Origin: Deltaproteobacteria bacterium
GTDB taxonomy: Bacteria; Myxococcota_A; Polyangia; Polyangiales; JADJMO01
Length of the DNA: 46,474 nt
Assembly: GCA_016182965.1 (NCBI GenBank)
Contig: JACPFM010000112.1
Span: 102,571-149,044 of the forward strand
Reading direction: 5' to 3'
The notes under the pieces were generated by a model. It saw only the letters and a program-made list of their open reading frames with translations, ran no database searches and was not told where the DNA came from. The stretch's first letter is position 1. Each line of letters starts with the position of its first letter. Shown here one piece after another: positions 31,647 to 40,776 of this stretch. The position numbers and the translations under genes were made by a program.

Positions 31647-32759
31647 GTGGCCGCCACCCCCCTCGCATCGAGGTACCGGTCCATCCGGCGGCTCGGCGAC
31701 GGCGCGACCGGCGTGGTGTTCCTCGCCGAGGACCTGGAGGACGGTCGTCAGGTCGCCGTGAAGGTCCTCGCCCCCGACCTGGCGCGCGATCCCGAGGTGG
31801 TCGCCCGCCTCGCGCGGGAGGCACGCGCGACCACCGCCATCGTCCACCCGAACGTCGCGCGCGCCATCGAGCACGGTCAGGACAGCGACGGAACGCCGTG
31901 GCTGGCGATGGAGTTCGTCGACGGCCGCTCGCTCCGCGAGGTCCTGCAGGCCGGGGCGCTGCACCCCAAGCGCGCGCTGATCGTGGCGCGGCAGATCCTC
32001 TCCGCGCTCGCCGCGGCGCACGCGCAGGGCGTGATCCACCGCGACGTGAAGCCCGAGAACGTGATGCTCGTCTCGCCGGAGGCGTCCGACGGCCTCGACG
32101 ACGAGCAGGTGAAGGTCCTCGACTTCGGCATCGCGAAGCTCGACGCGCGCCACGGGCTGCAGGGCCCGACCACCAACGCGGGCGTCGTCTTCGGGACGCC
32201 GACGTACATGGCCCCGGAGCAGATCCGGCGCGAGGCGCTCGATCCGCGCAGCGATCTCTACTCGCTCGGCGTGCTGTGCTTCGAGATGATCGCCGGAGTG
32301 CCGCCGTTCGACGGCGACGACGTGACCGTGCTCGCGCGTCACCTGACGCTGCCGCCGCCGCCGCTCTCCTCGCCGATCGCGCCCGACGCGCTCACGCTGG
32401 CGGTGCGCGCCTTCGTCGCGCGGCTGCTCGCCAAGAAGGTCGACGGTCGCCCGGCGTCGGCCGAGCTCGCGATCGCCGAGGTCGACGAGGCGCTGGCCTC
32501 GATCGGCGACGGCCTGGAGGCGCGCGCGCTGCGCACCGGCGGCACGCACGTGCCCAAGGGATCGCTGCCGGCGCCGCCGAAGAACGCGTCGCCCGCCGCG
32601 CCCAGCGCGCCGCAGACCTTCGTCCAACGCAAGACCGCGAAGCTCACGGCGTTCGCGAGGAGCTACGGGCTGACCCCGCAGCAGCTGATCTTCGCGTTCG
32701 TCGTCGCCTTCGGGTTCATCTTGATCGTGATGGCGGTCGCCATCGGCAGCGCGGGGTGA
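31647..32759 (+). CDS. Tail-anchored Ser/Thr protein kinase
   Basis: A 370-residue kinase from GTG 31647. The kinase domain fills residues 10-285: LGDGATGVVFLA, VAVK (Lys39), HRDVKPEN (Asp133), LDFG (Asp159) and YMAPEQ in the activation segment; all key residues are intact. A Pro/Ala linker (300-325) leads to a single membrane helix at about 347-366, only four residues from the C-terminus, so essentially nothing is outside the membrane. It therefore senses through cytoplasmic partners or the helix itself rather than through an external domain. An upstream in-frame ATG (31506) would add 47 residues of poor coding character, so I prefer the GTG, although its ribosome site is weak. Its TGA is followed at once by a heptamer array. 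Confidence 0.9.
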   Translation: MAATPLASRYRSIRRLGDGATGVVFLAEDLEDGRQVAVKVLAPDLARDPEVVARLAREARATTAIVHPNVARAIEHGQDSDGTPWLAMEFVDGRSLREVLQAGALHPKRALIVARQILSALAAAHAQGVIHRDVKPENVMLVSPEASDGLDDEQVKVLDFGIAKLDARHGLQGPTTNAGVVFGTPTYMAPEQIRREALDPRSDLYSLGVLCFEMIAGVPPFDGDDVTVLARHLTLPPPPLSSPIAPDALTLAVRAFVARLLAKKVDGRPASAELAIAEVDEALASIGDGLEARALRTGGTHVPKGSLPAPPKNASPAAPSAPQTFVQRKTAKLTAFARSYGLTPQQLIFAFVVAFGFILIVMAVAIGSAG

Positions 32760-32760
32760 C

Positions 32761-32786
32761 GTCAGTCGTCAGTCGTCAGTCGTCAG
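32761..32786. repeat. Heptamer array GTCAGTC (3.7 units) next to the kinase stop
   Basis: Three perfect GTCAGTC units and a partial GTCAG start one base after the kinase TGA (32757-32759). The stop context TGACGTCAGTC is identical to that at 8133. The inverse-oriented array at 33058 closes the same gap. Confidence 0.85.
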
Positions 32787-32798
32787 CTGAAGTCGGAG

Positions 32799-32829
32799 GT
32801 CTAGAGTCTAGGGTCTAGAGTCTAGAGTC
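32799..32829. repeat. Second heptamer array GTCTAGR (4 units)
   Basis: Units GTCTAGA, GTCTAGG, GTCTAGA, GTCTAGA and a trailing GTC. The unit length (7) is the same as for the GTCAGTC arrays but the sequence differs. It creates a string of XbaI-like TCTAGA sites in very GC-rich DNA. Confidence 0.85.
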
Positions 32830-32898
32830 CTGGCGCCTGGCGCTGGGCCGGAGCCTAAGCCGCTTCGTCCGCTGTGGTGCCGCGCAGCGGCATGGAAC

Positions 32899-32917
32899 GT
32901 CAGTCGTCAGTCATCAG
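32899..32917. repeat. Short GTCAGTC copy ending ATCAG
   Basis: Two GTCAGTC units followed by ATCAG, identical to the end of the array at 8151-8169. Confidence 0.8.
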
Positions 32918-33021
32918 TCCAGAGGCGTGAGAGTCTCTCGCCAGCCTGCTCGATGGTCGGGAAGTCGAAGGTCCAACCGAGCGCCAAGCGTCGGGAACCG
33001 ACACCTGTCACACAGACTCTT

Positions 33022-33082
<61 letters not shown>

Positions 33083-33084
33083 CG

Positions 33085-34929
33085 TCAGCGGCCGAACTGG
33101 AAGCCGAGCGTCGGGCCGATGTAGATCTGCGTGCTCGATCGCAGCTGCTGCGGCGGCGACTCCAGCTGCCCGTAGTAGGTCACCCCGCCGATCGACGTGC
33201 TGACGGGACGCGGACCTTCGCCGGAAGACTCCAGCGCGGAGCCGGGGAAGTCGATCCACGCGTTGATGCCGACGGAGAGCTTGAAGCCCGGCGTGTTGCC
33301 GAGGAGCAGGCCGGCGTCGAGGAACAGCGCCGGAGCGAAGTAGCCGGTGGCGCCCGGCCTCCACTCGTCGTCGAGCGCGGCGCGCTTGAGGTTCACGTTG
33401 CGGTAGACCGCGCCGAGGGCGGCGCCGATCGTGAAGCGCACCGCGTCGTCCTTGCTGGTCGCGCGGCCGCCGACGCCGGCGAACCCGGCGAGCGAGAGGA
33501 ACTCGTACTTCTCGGTGCGGGCCATGGTGCCCGCGAGCGACGTGGTCGTGGTCGGGAACCCCGGCGAGAACGGCTGGCCGGTGTAGGTCCGCTTGGTCTC
33601 GTGCACATCGGCGAGGAACGCGCCGACCAGCTCCGCCGAGAACACGCCGAACGAGTGGCCGACGTGCAGCGCGACGCCGGCACCCATCGGCTTGGAGTCG
33701 TCGACCGAGGCGCACGGGCGACTGTCGTCGCACCCGGGACGCACCGACTCGCCGGCGCCGGTCAGCGAGAACCCGCCGAGCAGCGCGAGCCGGCCGTAGA
33801 GCCCGAGGTACGGATCCCTCACCGGCGCGGGCGGCGGAGGCGGAGGCGGCGCGACCGGGATCGGCGCGAGGGTCACGGCGTCGACGACGGTCTGACCGAC
33901 CTCGATCGCGACCAGGCGCTCGTGCGGCTCGTAGCCGGGGGCGACGACCTTCACGCGATGGGTGCCGGGCGACAGCTCGGCCTCCCAGGTCCCCTCGCCG
34001 ACCTTCTTGTCGTCGACGTAGATCGTGCCCTTCTTGCCGAAGGTCTCGACGCGCAGGCGCCCGCGCAGCGCGGTGGCCTCGAGGGTGACGGTGCCGTCGA
34101 CCTTGGCGACGATCTCGACCATCTTGCGTGGCGAGGCCAGGCCTTCGCCGCGCAGCTCGACGATGTGCGCGCCCGGCGAGAGCTCCACCGTCGCGGGCGC
34201 GGGGCCGCGATCGATGTCGTCGATCCACACGTTGACCGCGGCGCCGCTCTTCTCGTTGACGATGAGCTTGCCGGTCTTGATGTCCTTCGTGAGCTTCGCG
34301 TCGATCGACAGCGCCTGCGTCGCGAGGACCTTCACCTGCTGATCGAAGGCCTCGTACCCCGTCTTGGTCACCCGCACGAGGTGCGGCCCGACGTCGACGC
34401 GCACGGGCGCGGGCAACGGCGTGGTCCCGACGTCGCGACCGTCGACCGTGACCGTGGCCCCGGGCTCGTTCACCTCGAAGCTGATGGTGCCGGTGACGCT
34501 CTCGAGGTCCTTGATCGCCTTCTTCACCGCGGCGAGCTCGCCGGGCGCGAGCTGCGAACCGTGCTTGGCGAGGAGCGTCTCGTAGGCGGCGTAGGCGTCG
34601 GCGAAGCGTTTCAGATCGCGCTGGCACTGCGCGACGTTCCGCAGCGCGCCCGGGCGGGGAACGATCTTGTACGACTGCTCGAACTCTACGAGAGCGGCCT
34701 CGTAGAGCTTCTCTTTGTAGAGCTTGAGGCCGATGTCGAAATGCTTGCGCGCCTCGACCTCTTCCGGCGCGGCGGACGGGGACGGAGGAGCAGGCGGAGG
34801 CGGCGCGGCCGCGGACACCGAAGCGGACGCGGCGGGCGTCGCCTTGGGCGCGGGCGTCGGCTTGGCCGCGAGCGGCAGGGCGATCGAGGACGCCAGCGCG
34901 AAGACTGCGAGGCGTCGCCCGTCGAACAC
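33085..34929 (-). CDS. TPR-PEGA protein with C-terminal beta-barrel-like domain
   Basis: A 614-residue secreted protein. It has a signal peptide (1-22, ending LAAKP) and a Pro/Ala linker to 55. TPR-like helices follow at 58-140 (ARKHFDIGLKLYKEKLYEAALVEFEQ). Three PEGA-type modules lie at about 145-215, 220-290 and 298-370, with TVTVDGRDVGTTPLPAPVRV, VWIDDIDRGPAPATVELSPG and IYVDDKKVGEGTWEAELSPG as their core turns. After a run of Pro, residues 385-614 alternate hydrophobic and polar like an outer-membrane barrel, ending with the aromatic strand IYIGPTLGFQFGR. PEGA domains are thought to bind cell-wall or surface material. The GTG at 34929 is the only start giving the signal peptide. It may belong with the kinase upstream (112-base gap). 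Confidence 0.88.
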   Translation of the reverse strand: MFDGRRLAVFALASSIALPLAAKPTPAPKATPAASASVSAAAPPPPAPPSPSAAPEEVEARKHFDIGLKLYKEKLYEAALVEFEQSYKIVPRPGALRNVAQCQRDLKRFADAYAAYETLLAKHGSQLAPGELAAVKKAIKDLESVTGTISFEVNEPGATVTVDGRDVGTTPLPAPVRVDVGPHLVRVTKTGYEAFDQQVKVLATQALSIDAKLTKDIKTGKLIVNEKSGAAVNVWIDDIDRGPAPATVELSPGAHIVELRGEGLASPRKMVEIVAKVDGTVTLEATALRGRLRVETFGKKGTIYVDDKKVGEGTWEAELSPGTHRVKVVAPGYEPHERLVAIEVGQTVVDAVTLAPIPVAPPPPPPPAPVRDPYLGLYGRLALLGGFSLTGAGESVRPGCDDSRPCASVDDSKPMGAGVALHVGHSFGVFSAELVGAFLADVHETKRTYTGQPFSPGFPTTTTSLAGTMARTEKYEFLSLAGFAGVGGRATSKDDAVRFTIGAALGAVYRNVNLKRAALDDEWRPGATGYFAPALFLDAGLLLGNTPGFKLSVGINAWIDFPGSALESSGEGPRPVSTSIGGVTYYGQLESPPQQLRSSTQIYIGPTLGFQFGR

Positions 34930-35041
34930 GGCGCGATCCTACTCGCCCGGCGGTCGCTCCGAAAGCAGTCCGAGCGTCCGCCGCGGGCATCTCCGCCCGC
35001 GCGCCAGCGCGGAGACGTGCTTCGATTGTCCGCTCGAGTCG

Positions 35042-36640
35042 CTAGAAGTTGTCGGACAAGCCCGTGCCGCCGAATTGATCGTCGCCCGGCGGCTTCGGCG
35101 GCGTCGTGGCGCTCGTCGACGGGGCAGTGGCGACCGGGGGCTTGCCGGGAGGCGGCGGCTTCACGATCGGCTTCGCGCCGGGCTTACCGGAAGCGCTCGC
35201 GGAAGCGGCCGCCTTGTCGCTCGGGGCGCTCGCCGCGGGAGCGCTCGAGGTGGGCGTCGCGCTGACCGAAGGCGCGGGCTCGGTCGCCGAGGGCGGCGGC
35301 ACGACCGGCTCCGTGGTCGCGAACGTCGTGGTCGGCGACGGCGGCGGGCTCGATGATTGCGGCTGCGCAAGGGGATTGCCGTTCACCAGGACGAACGCGG
35401 CGCCGGCGGCGACGGCGCCGAGCAGCAGCACCGCGGCGATCGCGCCCGCCGACGACTTGCGCGGCGCGATGACCTCTTCGTCCGGGTGCCCGGGTTCGAT
35501 CGGCTCGTGCGCGCCGGTCTTCACGGCGACGCCGGTGACCGTCGCCGGGGGCTGCACCGCGAGGCGACGCTCGCTGGCCCGCTCGGCGTGCTCCTTCGAG
35601 TAGCTCGGCATCGCCGGCGCCGTCGCCGCGCTCGTGGCCCGCGACACCACCGGCGGACCACCGGGAGGGATCACCACGACCGAAGCGGGCACCTGGACCG
35701 GATCGTTGGACCCTGTCGTGCGGCGCATCAGGGCGAGCGGCGCGTGCGACGGGTGGCGGTTCGCTCCCTCGAGCGCGCGCCCCGCGTCTGCGAGCTTCTT
35801 GGCGAACGCGCCGCAGTCGGGGATGCGCTTGTCGACGTCGTGCTCGAGCGCCTGCTCGATGATCGCCACGATCGTCGGCGGCACCCACGGCGCGACCTCG
35901 CCGAGCGGCGGCGGCTTCCGCAGCACGATGGCGAAGATCGTCTGTTCGTAGTTCTCGAGCAGCTCGTAGGCCTGCTTGCCCGAGACCATCTCGTAGAGCA
36001 CCGCCCCGAGGGCCCACACGTCGGCGCGGTGATCGATGGGAAAGCCCTGCGCCTGCTCGGGCGACATGTACTGCGGCGTGCCGACCGCGGAGCCGTGGCG
36101 GGTGATCGCCTTGCCGCCTTCGCGGGGCTCCTCGACGAGCAGCTTGGAGATGCCGAAGTCGACGAGCTTCACGACGGTGGAGCCGTCGTCTCGCTCCGCG
36201 AGGAAGATGTTCCCCGGCTTCAGATCGCGGTGGATGACGCCCGCGGCGTGCGCCTTGGCGAGGCCGCGCGCGGACTGCCAGGCGATGTCGGCCGCGACGG
36301 GGACGTCGAGGAGCTTCTCGCGTTCGAGCCGGGTGGCGAGGTCCTCGCCGACGAGGAACTCCATGACCATGTACAGGCCGAACGTCGGGTCCTCGCCGAC
36401 GTCGAAGACCTGCACCACGTGGTCGCTCTCGACCCGGCTGGCCGCGCGCCCCTCGCGGCGGAACCGCTGCGCGATCTCCTCGGCGCGCGAGTGCTCGGTC
36501 TCGAGCAGCTTGATGGCGACGCGCTTGCCGATCTCGACGTGCACGCCCTCGTACACCGAGCCCATGCCGCCGCGGCCGATGAGGCGCTTGACCTCGTATT
36601 TCCCGGCGAGAACGGCGCCGAGCGGGGACGGGGCGGACAT
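35042..36640 (-). CDS. Membrane-anchored Ser/Thr protein kinase downstream of hemG
   Basis: A 532-residue protein with an N-terminal kinase domain at 15-285: IGRGGMGSVYEG, Lys44 (VAIK), HRDLKPGN (Asp139), VDFG (Asp161) and YMSPEQ, all intact. Residues 295-395 are a disordered linker, and one membrane helix spans about 398-418. The outer part (420-532) is Pro/Ser/Thr/Ala-rich with no sensor fold. Such tails may be wall-spanning spacers. It starts 12 bases after the stop of the protoporphyrinogen oxidase gene, so the two are probably one transcript. No functional link between this kinase and haem synthesis is visible in the protein itself. Confidence 0.94.
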   Translation of the reverse strand: MSAPSPLGAVLAGKYEVKRLIGRGGMGSVYEGVHVEIGKRVAIKLLETEHSRAEEIAQRFRREGRAASRVESDHVVQVFDVGEDPTFGLYMVMEFLVGEDLATRLEREKLLDVPVAADIAWQSARGLAKAHAAGVIHRDLKPGNIFLAERDDGSTVVKLVDFGISKLLVEEPREGGKAITRHGSAVGTPQYMSPEQAQGFPIDHRADVWALGAVLYEMVSGKQAYELLENYEQTIFAIVLRKPPPLGEVAPWVPPTIVAIIEQALEHDVDKRIPDCGAFAKKLADAGRALEGANRHPSHAPLALMRRTTGSNDPVQVPASVVVIPPGGPPVVSRATSAATAPAMPSYSKEHAERASERRLAVQPPATVTGVAVKTGAHEPIEPGHPDEEVIAPRKSSAGAIAAVLLLGAVAAGAAFVLVNGNPLAQPQSSSPPPSPTTTFATTEPVVPPPSATEPAPSVSATPTSSAPAASAPSDKAAASASASGKPGAKPIVKPPPPGKPPVATAPSTSATTPPKPPGDDQFGGTGLSDNF

Positions 36641-36652
36641 TCGGCCCTGAGT

Positions 36653-38065
36653 CTACCGCACGTTCGCGATGCGGGCCGCGACCGCCTCCGCCTGGCGGAC
36701 GCAATCACCGAGACCCACACCGTCGTACGCGCTGCCCAGGACGTGCACGCCCGGCACACCCTCGACCGCTCTCTGCAGCCGCTGCATACGCGACGGGTGG
36801 CCGACGCGCGGCTGCGGGCTCGCTCGCCTGAACCGCGCGACGTGCACGAGCTTCGGATCGACGGTGACGTGCAGGGTCGTCCGGACCTCGCGCGTGGCGC
36901 GCGCGATCAGATCTTCGTCGGTGCGGTCGACGTCGGCTTCGCCGAAGAAGATGCGCATGAGCGCGTCGCCCTCGGGCGCGCGGAACGGCCACTTGCTCGA
37001 CACCCACGTGGACGCGAGCGGCTCGCCGGGCGCCTTCTTCGGCACGAGGTAGCCCGTCGCGTCGAGCGGATGGGGGACGTCCTTCTTCGCGTAGGCGAGG
37101 AACACCGTCGCGGCCGACGAGTAGCCGATGTCGGCGAGCTCCCGACCGAGCTCCTCCGAGATGGGCGAGAGCAGCCGGGAGGCGATGTGCGCGGGGCCGG
37201 CGACGACCACGTGCTCGGCGCGAATGGCCGGGCCGGCGCCGTGACGGACGACGTAGTGGGCGCCCTCGCGCTCGATGGACTCGACGCGCGCGCCGGTCAC
37301 GACCGCAGCGCCGAGGCGCGCGGCCAGGGTGTCGATCAGCTCGCCGACGCCGCCACGCAGCGAGAGGAACGGCGCCGGCTTGGGCGCGCCGGGCTTCGCG
37401 TGCGCCTTCGCCTTGTGCGCCATCGCGAGCGCGCCGCGGATCAGGCCGCCCTGCTTCTCGAGGGCGGCGAGCTGCGGGAACGAGCCGAGGAGGCTCAACG
37501 TCGAGACGTCGCCGGTGAACAGACCGCCGAGCAGCGGCGCGGCGATCTGATCGAGCACCTCACGCCCGAGCCGCCGCTCGATGAAGTCGCCGAGCGCCTC
37601 GTCCTCGTCGCTCGACCTCTTGCCGTAGCCGACGGGCAGGACGAGATCTAGCGCCGCGCGCATCTTGCCGCGCCACGAGAGCAGCGGCGTGGTGGCCAGC
37701 GGCATGATGCGCGTGGGGATGCCGAGCATCATGCCGTCGGGGAACGGGACCAGCCGCGCGTCGTCCATGCGCACGTAGACCCGGCGATTCTCCGGGATGG
37801 TCTCGATGAGGCGATCGCCGAGGCCGAGCGCGCAGCACAGCGCCGTCGCGTGCGGTTTGTTCGCCACCCATGAGTCGGGGCCCTCGTCGATGAGGAAGCC
37901 GTCGCGGCTCGACGTCCGGACGTTGCCGCCGAGCCGCGGCTCGGCTTCGAGCACCTTCGCCTCGATGCGATGGGTGGTGCTCAGCGCGTGAGCCGTGGCC
38001 AGCCCGGAGATCCCGCCGCCGACGACCACCGCCTTCACGACCTGCCCGGATGTTTGCTCGGCCAC
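36653..38065 (-). CDS. hemG: Oxygen-dependent protoporphyrinogen oxidase
   Basis: A 470-residue FAD enzyme that oxidises protoporphyrinogen IX to protoporphyrin IX, the step before iron insertion in haem synthesis. The dinucleotide-binding motif VVVGGGISGLATA is at 13-25, followed by LEAEPRLGGNVRT and the substrate-side DEGPDSW typical of the HemY/PgoX type (EC 1.3.3.4). Later blocks are APLLGGLFTGD near 180, LSLRGGVGELIDTLA and the closing VLGSAYDGVGLGDCVRQA flavin motif. The length equals that of the Myxococcus and Bacillus enzymes. The start is GTG 38065; its ribosome site is weak. It heads a probable operon with the Ser/Thr kinase. No other haem genes are in the window. Confidence 0.95.
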   Translation of the reverse strand: MAEQTSGQVVKAVVVGGGISGLATAHALSTTHRIEAKVLEAEPRLGGNVRTSSRDGFLIDEGPDSWVANKPHATALCCALGLGDRLIETIPENRRVYVRMDDARLVPFPDGMMLGIPTRIMPLATTPLLSWRGKMRAALDLVLPVGYGKRSSDEDEALGDFIERRLGREVLDQIAAPLLGGLFTGDVSTLSLLGSFPQLAALEKQGGLIRGALAMAHKAKAHAKPGAPKPAPFLSLRGGVGELIDTLAARLGAAVVTGARVESIEREGAHYVVRHGAGPAIRAEHVVVAGPAHIASRLLSPISEELGRELADIGYSSAATVFLAYAKKDVPHPLDATGYLVPKKAPGEPLASTWVSSKWPFRAPEGDALMRIFFGEADVDRTDEDLIARATREVRTTLHVTVDPKLVHVARFRRASPQPRVGHPSRMQRLQRAVEGVPGVHVLGSAYDGVGLGDCVRQAEAVAARIANVR

Positions 38066-38236
38066 GGCACGTCGTTAGGACGTCCGCGCGCCACACGCAA
38101 CCGGCGGCAACCCGCGCAGTGCATGCGCCCGTACGCAGCCGCAGCGCCGCGAGATCGACGCGGTTCGAGCGTCGCGCGCGGGCGCGCCCGTTGCAGCCCT
38201 TCCGTGAGATGCCATGTCCGATGACGATGCAGTAGG

Positions 38237-38515
38237 TCAGTACGGGTTCAACCCCGGCGACGGCAGCAGCTCGCGACGCCGACGGTCCTTCTCGATCCGG
38301 CGCTCGACGCCGGGCGTGTACCGGTCGATGCCGAGCAGCGCGTTCATCGGGCAGAAGCGCGTGATGGCGGTGAACATCAACTCGGCGCTGACGATCCCGA
38401 GCGGGATGCGAGAGCGGCCGAGCTCCGGGACCAGCAGCGCGGCGGCGCCGGCTGCGACGCTGCCCGCGAAGCGGAGTTTGCGCTCGGTCGGCCCGACGTT
38501 CTTGGAGATCCTCAT
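38237..38515 (-). CDS. DUF2892 (YgaP-like) small membrane protein
   Basis: A 92-residue protein. NVGPTERKLRFAGSVAAG near the N-terminus and MFTAITRFCPMNALLGIDR in the middle match DUF2892, whose members have NxGxxDRxxR and a CPxxxxLGI end. Two short hydrophobic stretches (14-33 and 40-58) probably cross or lie in the inner membrane. After them comes a charged cytoplasmic tail (YTPGVERRIEKDRRRR). The family often occurs beside rhodanese domains, but none is present. The ATG at 38515 has AAGGA 9 bases upstream. The 171-base gap to hemG shows nothing I can name. Confidence 0.85.
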   Translation of the reverse strand: MRISKNVGPTERKLRFAGSVAAGAAALLVPELGRSRIPLGIVSAELMFTAITRFCPMNALLGIDRYTPGVERRIEKDRRRRELLPSPGLNPY

Positions 38516-38646
38516 CGAGAGAGTCCTTTCGGCGAGATGGACTCTCCGATGCCGGGCGCCTCGCGCCGCATCGCGACGGGACCGCCCCGCGGGACCTCGC
38601 CGCGGCAGCGCGCGCCGCACTACCCGCCGTACTACTCTGCCTGGCG

Positions 38647-39087
38647 ATGGACGATTTCTCCGAGATGCTCAACGCCAACGTCGATGGGTGGAGCGCCGCG
38701 ATGGGATTGCGGTTCGTGCGCGCGACCGCCGACGAGGTCGTCGCCGAGTGGACGATCGGTCGGGAGCACCGTCAGGCGTACGGCATCGTGCACGGCGGGG
38801 TGTACTCCGGCGTCATCGAGACCCTCGCCTCGGTCGGCGCGGCGCTCAACGCGCTGAAGGACGGCCGCTCGGTCGTGGGCCTCGAGAACAGCACGTCGTT
38901 CCTCCACGCCGTGCGCGAGGGGACGCTGCGCGCCACGGCGACGCCGGTGGTCCGCGGTCGTCGCACGCACGTCTGGGAGGCGCGCGTCGAGGACGAGCGC
39001 GGGCGGCTCGTCGCCACCGGGCGCGTGCGCCTGCTGTGCCTCGAGGCCGAGACGAGCCTCGCCGGCAAGAAGGTCGGCATCGACTGA
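38647..39087 (+). CDS. PaaI-type hotdog-fold thioesterase
   Basis: A 146-residue acyl-CoA thioesterase candidate. It has a strand AAMGLRFVRATADEVVAEWTIG, the catalytic-loop motif AYGIVHGGVYSGVIETLAS (HGG at residues 49-51 begins the long helix) and later strands SVVGLENSTSFLHAVREGTLRATATPVVRGRRTHVWEARV in the order of a hotdog fold. HGG followed by a helix with Glu is typical of the PaaI/4HBT group, which releases CoA from acyl or aryl thioesters. The protein is a full-length single domain. Its C-terminus adds about 12 residues past the fold. It is divergent from the DUF2892 gene (131 bases between starts). Confidence 0.9.
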   Translation: MDDFSEMLNANVDGWSAAMGLRFVRATADEVVAEWTIGREHRQAYGIVHGGVYSGVIETLASVGAALNALKDGRSVVGLENSTSFLHAVREGTLRATATPVVRGRRTHVWEARVEDERGRLVATGRVRLLCLEAETSLAGKKVGID

Positions 39088-39108
39088 CGCTGCGCGAATC
39101 GCGCGCTC

Positions 39109-39129
39109 TCGACCTTCGACCTTCGACCC
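39109..39129. repeat. Heptamer array TCGACCY (3 units) between convergent genes
   Basis: TCGACCT, TCGACCT and TCGACCC lie in the 45-base gap between the thioesterase and phosphoesterase genes. The unit length (7) matches the other convergent-gap arrays. Confidence 0.7.
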
Positions 39130-39132
39130 CTC

Positions 39133-40776
39133 TCACATCGGCGGCTTGATCCAGAGGTCGACGTTGCGATGCTCCGGGCCGCCGCCGCTGCCGCCGCCGC
39201 CCGACCACCCGGACGTGTAGTCGATCGTGCTGCGCGTGCGCCCGAGCTTCGCCGCCGCGCTCGCCGTCGACCAGTCGACGTCGACGACCGTCGCGCGGAT
39301 GCGCGCCCACCCCGCCCCTTCGTCGAACACCTCGAGGACGCGCAGCTGCTGCGGCCAGTCGGCGATCGCCGAGGTGGCGATCTCCCAGAAGCCCTTGGTC
39401 GGGTCCTTGCTGCTGAAGCGGAAGTTGGTCTTGTGCTGGTGCTCGTGGCCGACGAGGCTCGCGATGACGTTCGGGTATCCGGCGACGAAGTCGATGAACT
39501 CCTGCGCGGTGAGCGCGCCGACGCGCGGCCGCCCGAACGTGCCCGCGTCGAGGGTGATCCGATCGGTCCCGTGGTGGGCGGCGAGGATGACCCACTTGCC
39601 GTCGGCGCGCGCCTTGTCGAGCGCCGGCTTGAACACCGCGTCGAGCTCGCTCTTGTAGACGATGCCCTCGTCGCCGCCGACCGGCGCGGTCGAGTCCCAG
39701 ACGAACACGCGCAGCTTGCTGCCGAAGTCGAACGTGTAGTGCGCGCGACCGCTCTTCACCTGCTCGGCGCCGATGCCGTGCCCCACCGGGCCGGGGCCGC
39801 CGGTCTTCTCGGCCACGCGCCTCAGGATCTCGGCGCCGGTGAGCACCTGTCGCTTCGAGTCGGCCTCGACCTTGCCGGTCACCACGGGCGCGCCCGCCTT
39901 CGTGTAGTCGCGCGTCCCGCTCGACGACATGGTGCCGACCGCCGCCGCCGCCTGCGCGTTCATGACGCCCTTCTCGTCGAGGATCGCCACGTTGCCCTGG
40001 ACGAGCACGTCGTGGTTCCCGTTGACCCAGTACCAGGGCATCTTCGCGCCTTCGGCGTCGAACACGTCCTTGCCGTCGTTGGCCGGCCCCGCGATCGGAT
40101 CGTTCGATGATGCCGAGTCGCACTTGAGGCCCTTCTGGCCGTCGAGGATCGAGAGCACCCAATCGAGCTCGTTCGACTGGGCGCTGTCGATGTTGTCGCC
40201 GCCGAGCAGGAGGAAGTCGAGCGGCGCCTTGGCGTGGATCGCGTTGATCGTGCGCACCGCCTCGTCGGCCAGCGCGCACAGCTCCCCCTCCTGCGCGCGC
40301 GAAGCCGAGCGGAACGCGTCGATCGGGGCGTCGAACGCGGCGAGCCGGTTCGGGCTCTCGTCATCGGCCAGCTGCAGGTCGGCGAGGTGCGCGAACCGGG
40401 CGATTCGCCGCGAGCAGGTGCCGGAGGGCGGCGTCACGCCGTTGGGCGCGCGCACCACCCACGACTCGCCGGACGCCTCCTTGGTGGCGCCGAAGCCGTC
40501 CTTCTCGAGCTGATCGCGCACGGCGGGATCGGCCGCGGGCCCCTTGCCGAGCGCCAAGGCGCCGTCGTCGTCCTTGCGCGGCAGCGAGGTGACGAAGGTC
40601 TTGTCGGCCGTCGAGGGGAACCGCGCCGGCTCGTCGCAGGCCGTGGCGTCGGCATCGAGGCCCGCGTCGGAGCCGGCGGACGTCGCGGGCGAGTCGGGGT
40701 CGGAGCTCGAGCACGCGGCCGACAGGAGCGACAGGAGAAGGAGGGGGGTGACGAGGGCCAGGGATGACAGGCGCAC
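39133..40776 (-). CDS. Secreted calcineurin-like metallophosphoesterase lipoprotein
   Basis: A 547-residue protein from GTG 40776 with a signal ending LLSAACSSS (lipoprotein Cys17). An Asp/Ala-rich linker follows. The metallophosphoesterase blocks appear in order: FAHLADLQLADDES (usually DxHxxD; here D-x-Q, so one first-shell ligand position is altered), DFLLLGGDNID, YWVNGNHDVL, WVILAAHHGTD and ASLVGHEHQHKT. The GGDN, GNHD and GHEHQH motifs carry the two-metal site. About 110 residues between the NHD and HH motifs form an insert (MSSSGTRDYTKAGAPVVTG...). The family hydrolyses phosphate esters, but the substrate cannot be told from the sequence. The end, GGGGSGGGPEHRNVDLWIKPPM, is Gly-rich. 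It is divergent from the AAA+ gene with 66 bases between. Confidence 0.88.
   Translation of the reverse strand: MRLSSLALVTPLLLLSLLSAACSSSDPDSPATSAGSDAGLDADATACDEPARFPSTADKTFVTSLPRKDDDGALALGKGPAADPAVRDQLEKDGFGATKEASGESWVVRAPNGVTPPSGTCSRRIARFAHLADLQLADDESPNRLAAFDAPIDAFRSASRAQEGELCALADEAVRTINAIHAKAPLDFLLLGGDNIDSAQSNELDWVLSILDGQKGLKCDSASSNDPIAGPANDGKDVFDAEGAKMPWYWVNGNHDVLVQGNVAILDEKGVMNAQAAAAVGTMSSSGTRDYTKAGAPVVTGKVEADSKRQVLTGAEILRRVAEKTGGPGPVGHGIGAEQVKSGRAHYTFDFGSKLRVFVWDSTAPVGGDEGIVYKSELDAVFKPALDKARADGKWVILAAHHGTDRITLDAGTFGRPRVGALTAQEFIDFVAGYPNVIASLVGHEHQHKTNFRFSSKDPTKGFWEIATSAIADWPQQLRVLEVFDEGAGWARIRATVVDVDWSTASAAAKLGRTRSTIDYTSGWSGGGGSGGGPEHRNVDLWIKPPM

Noticed and set aside
38150..38180. GACGC-GGTTCGA-GCGTC looked like a tRNA T-arm
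   Set aside because: The loop is out of register (TTCGA does not begin it), C61 is missing, and no acceptor, D or anticodon arms fit nearby.
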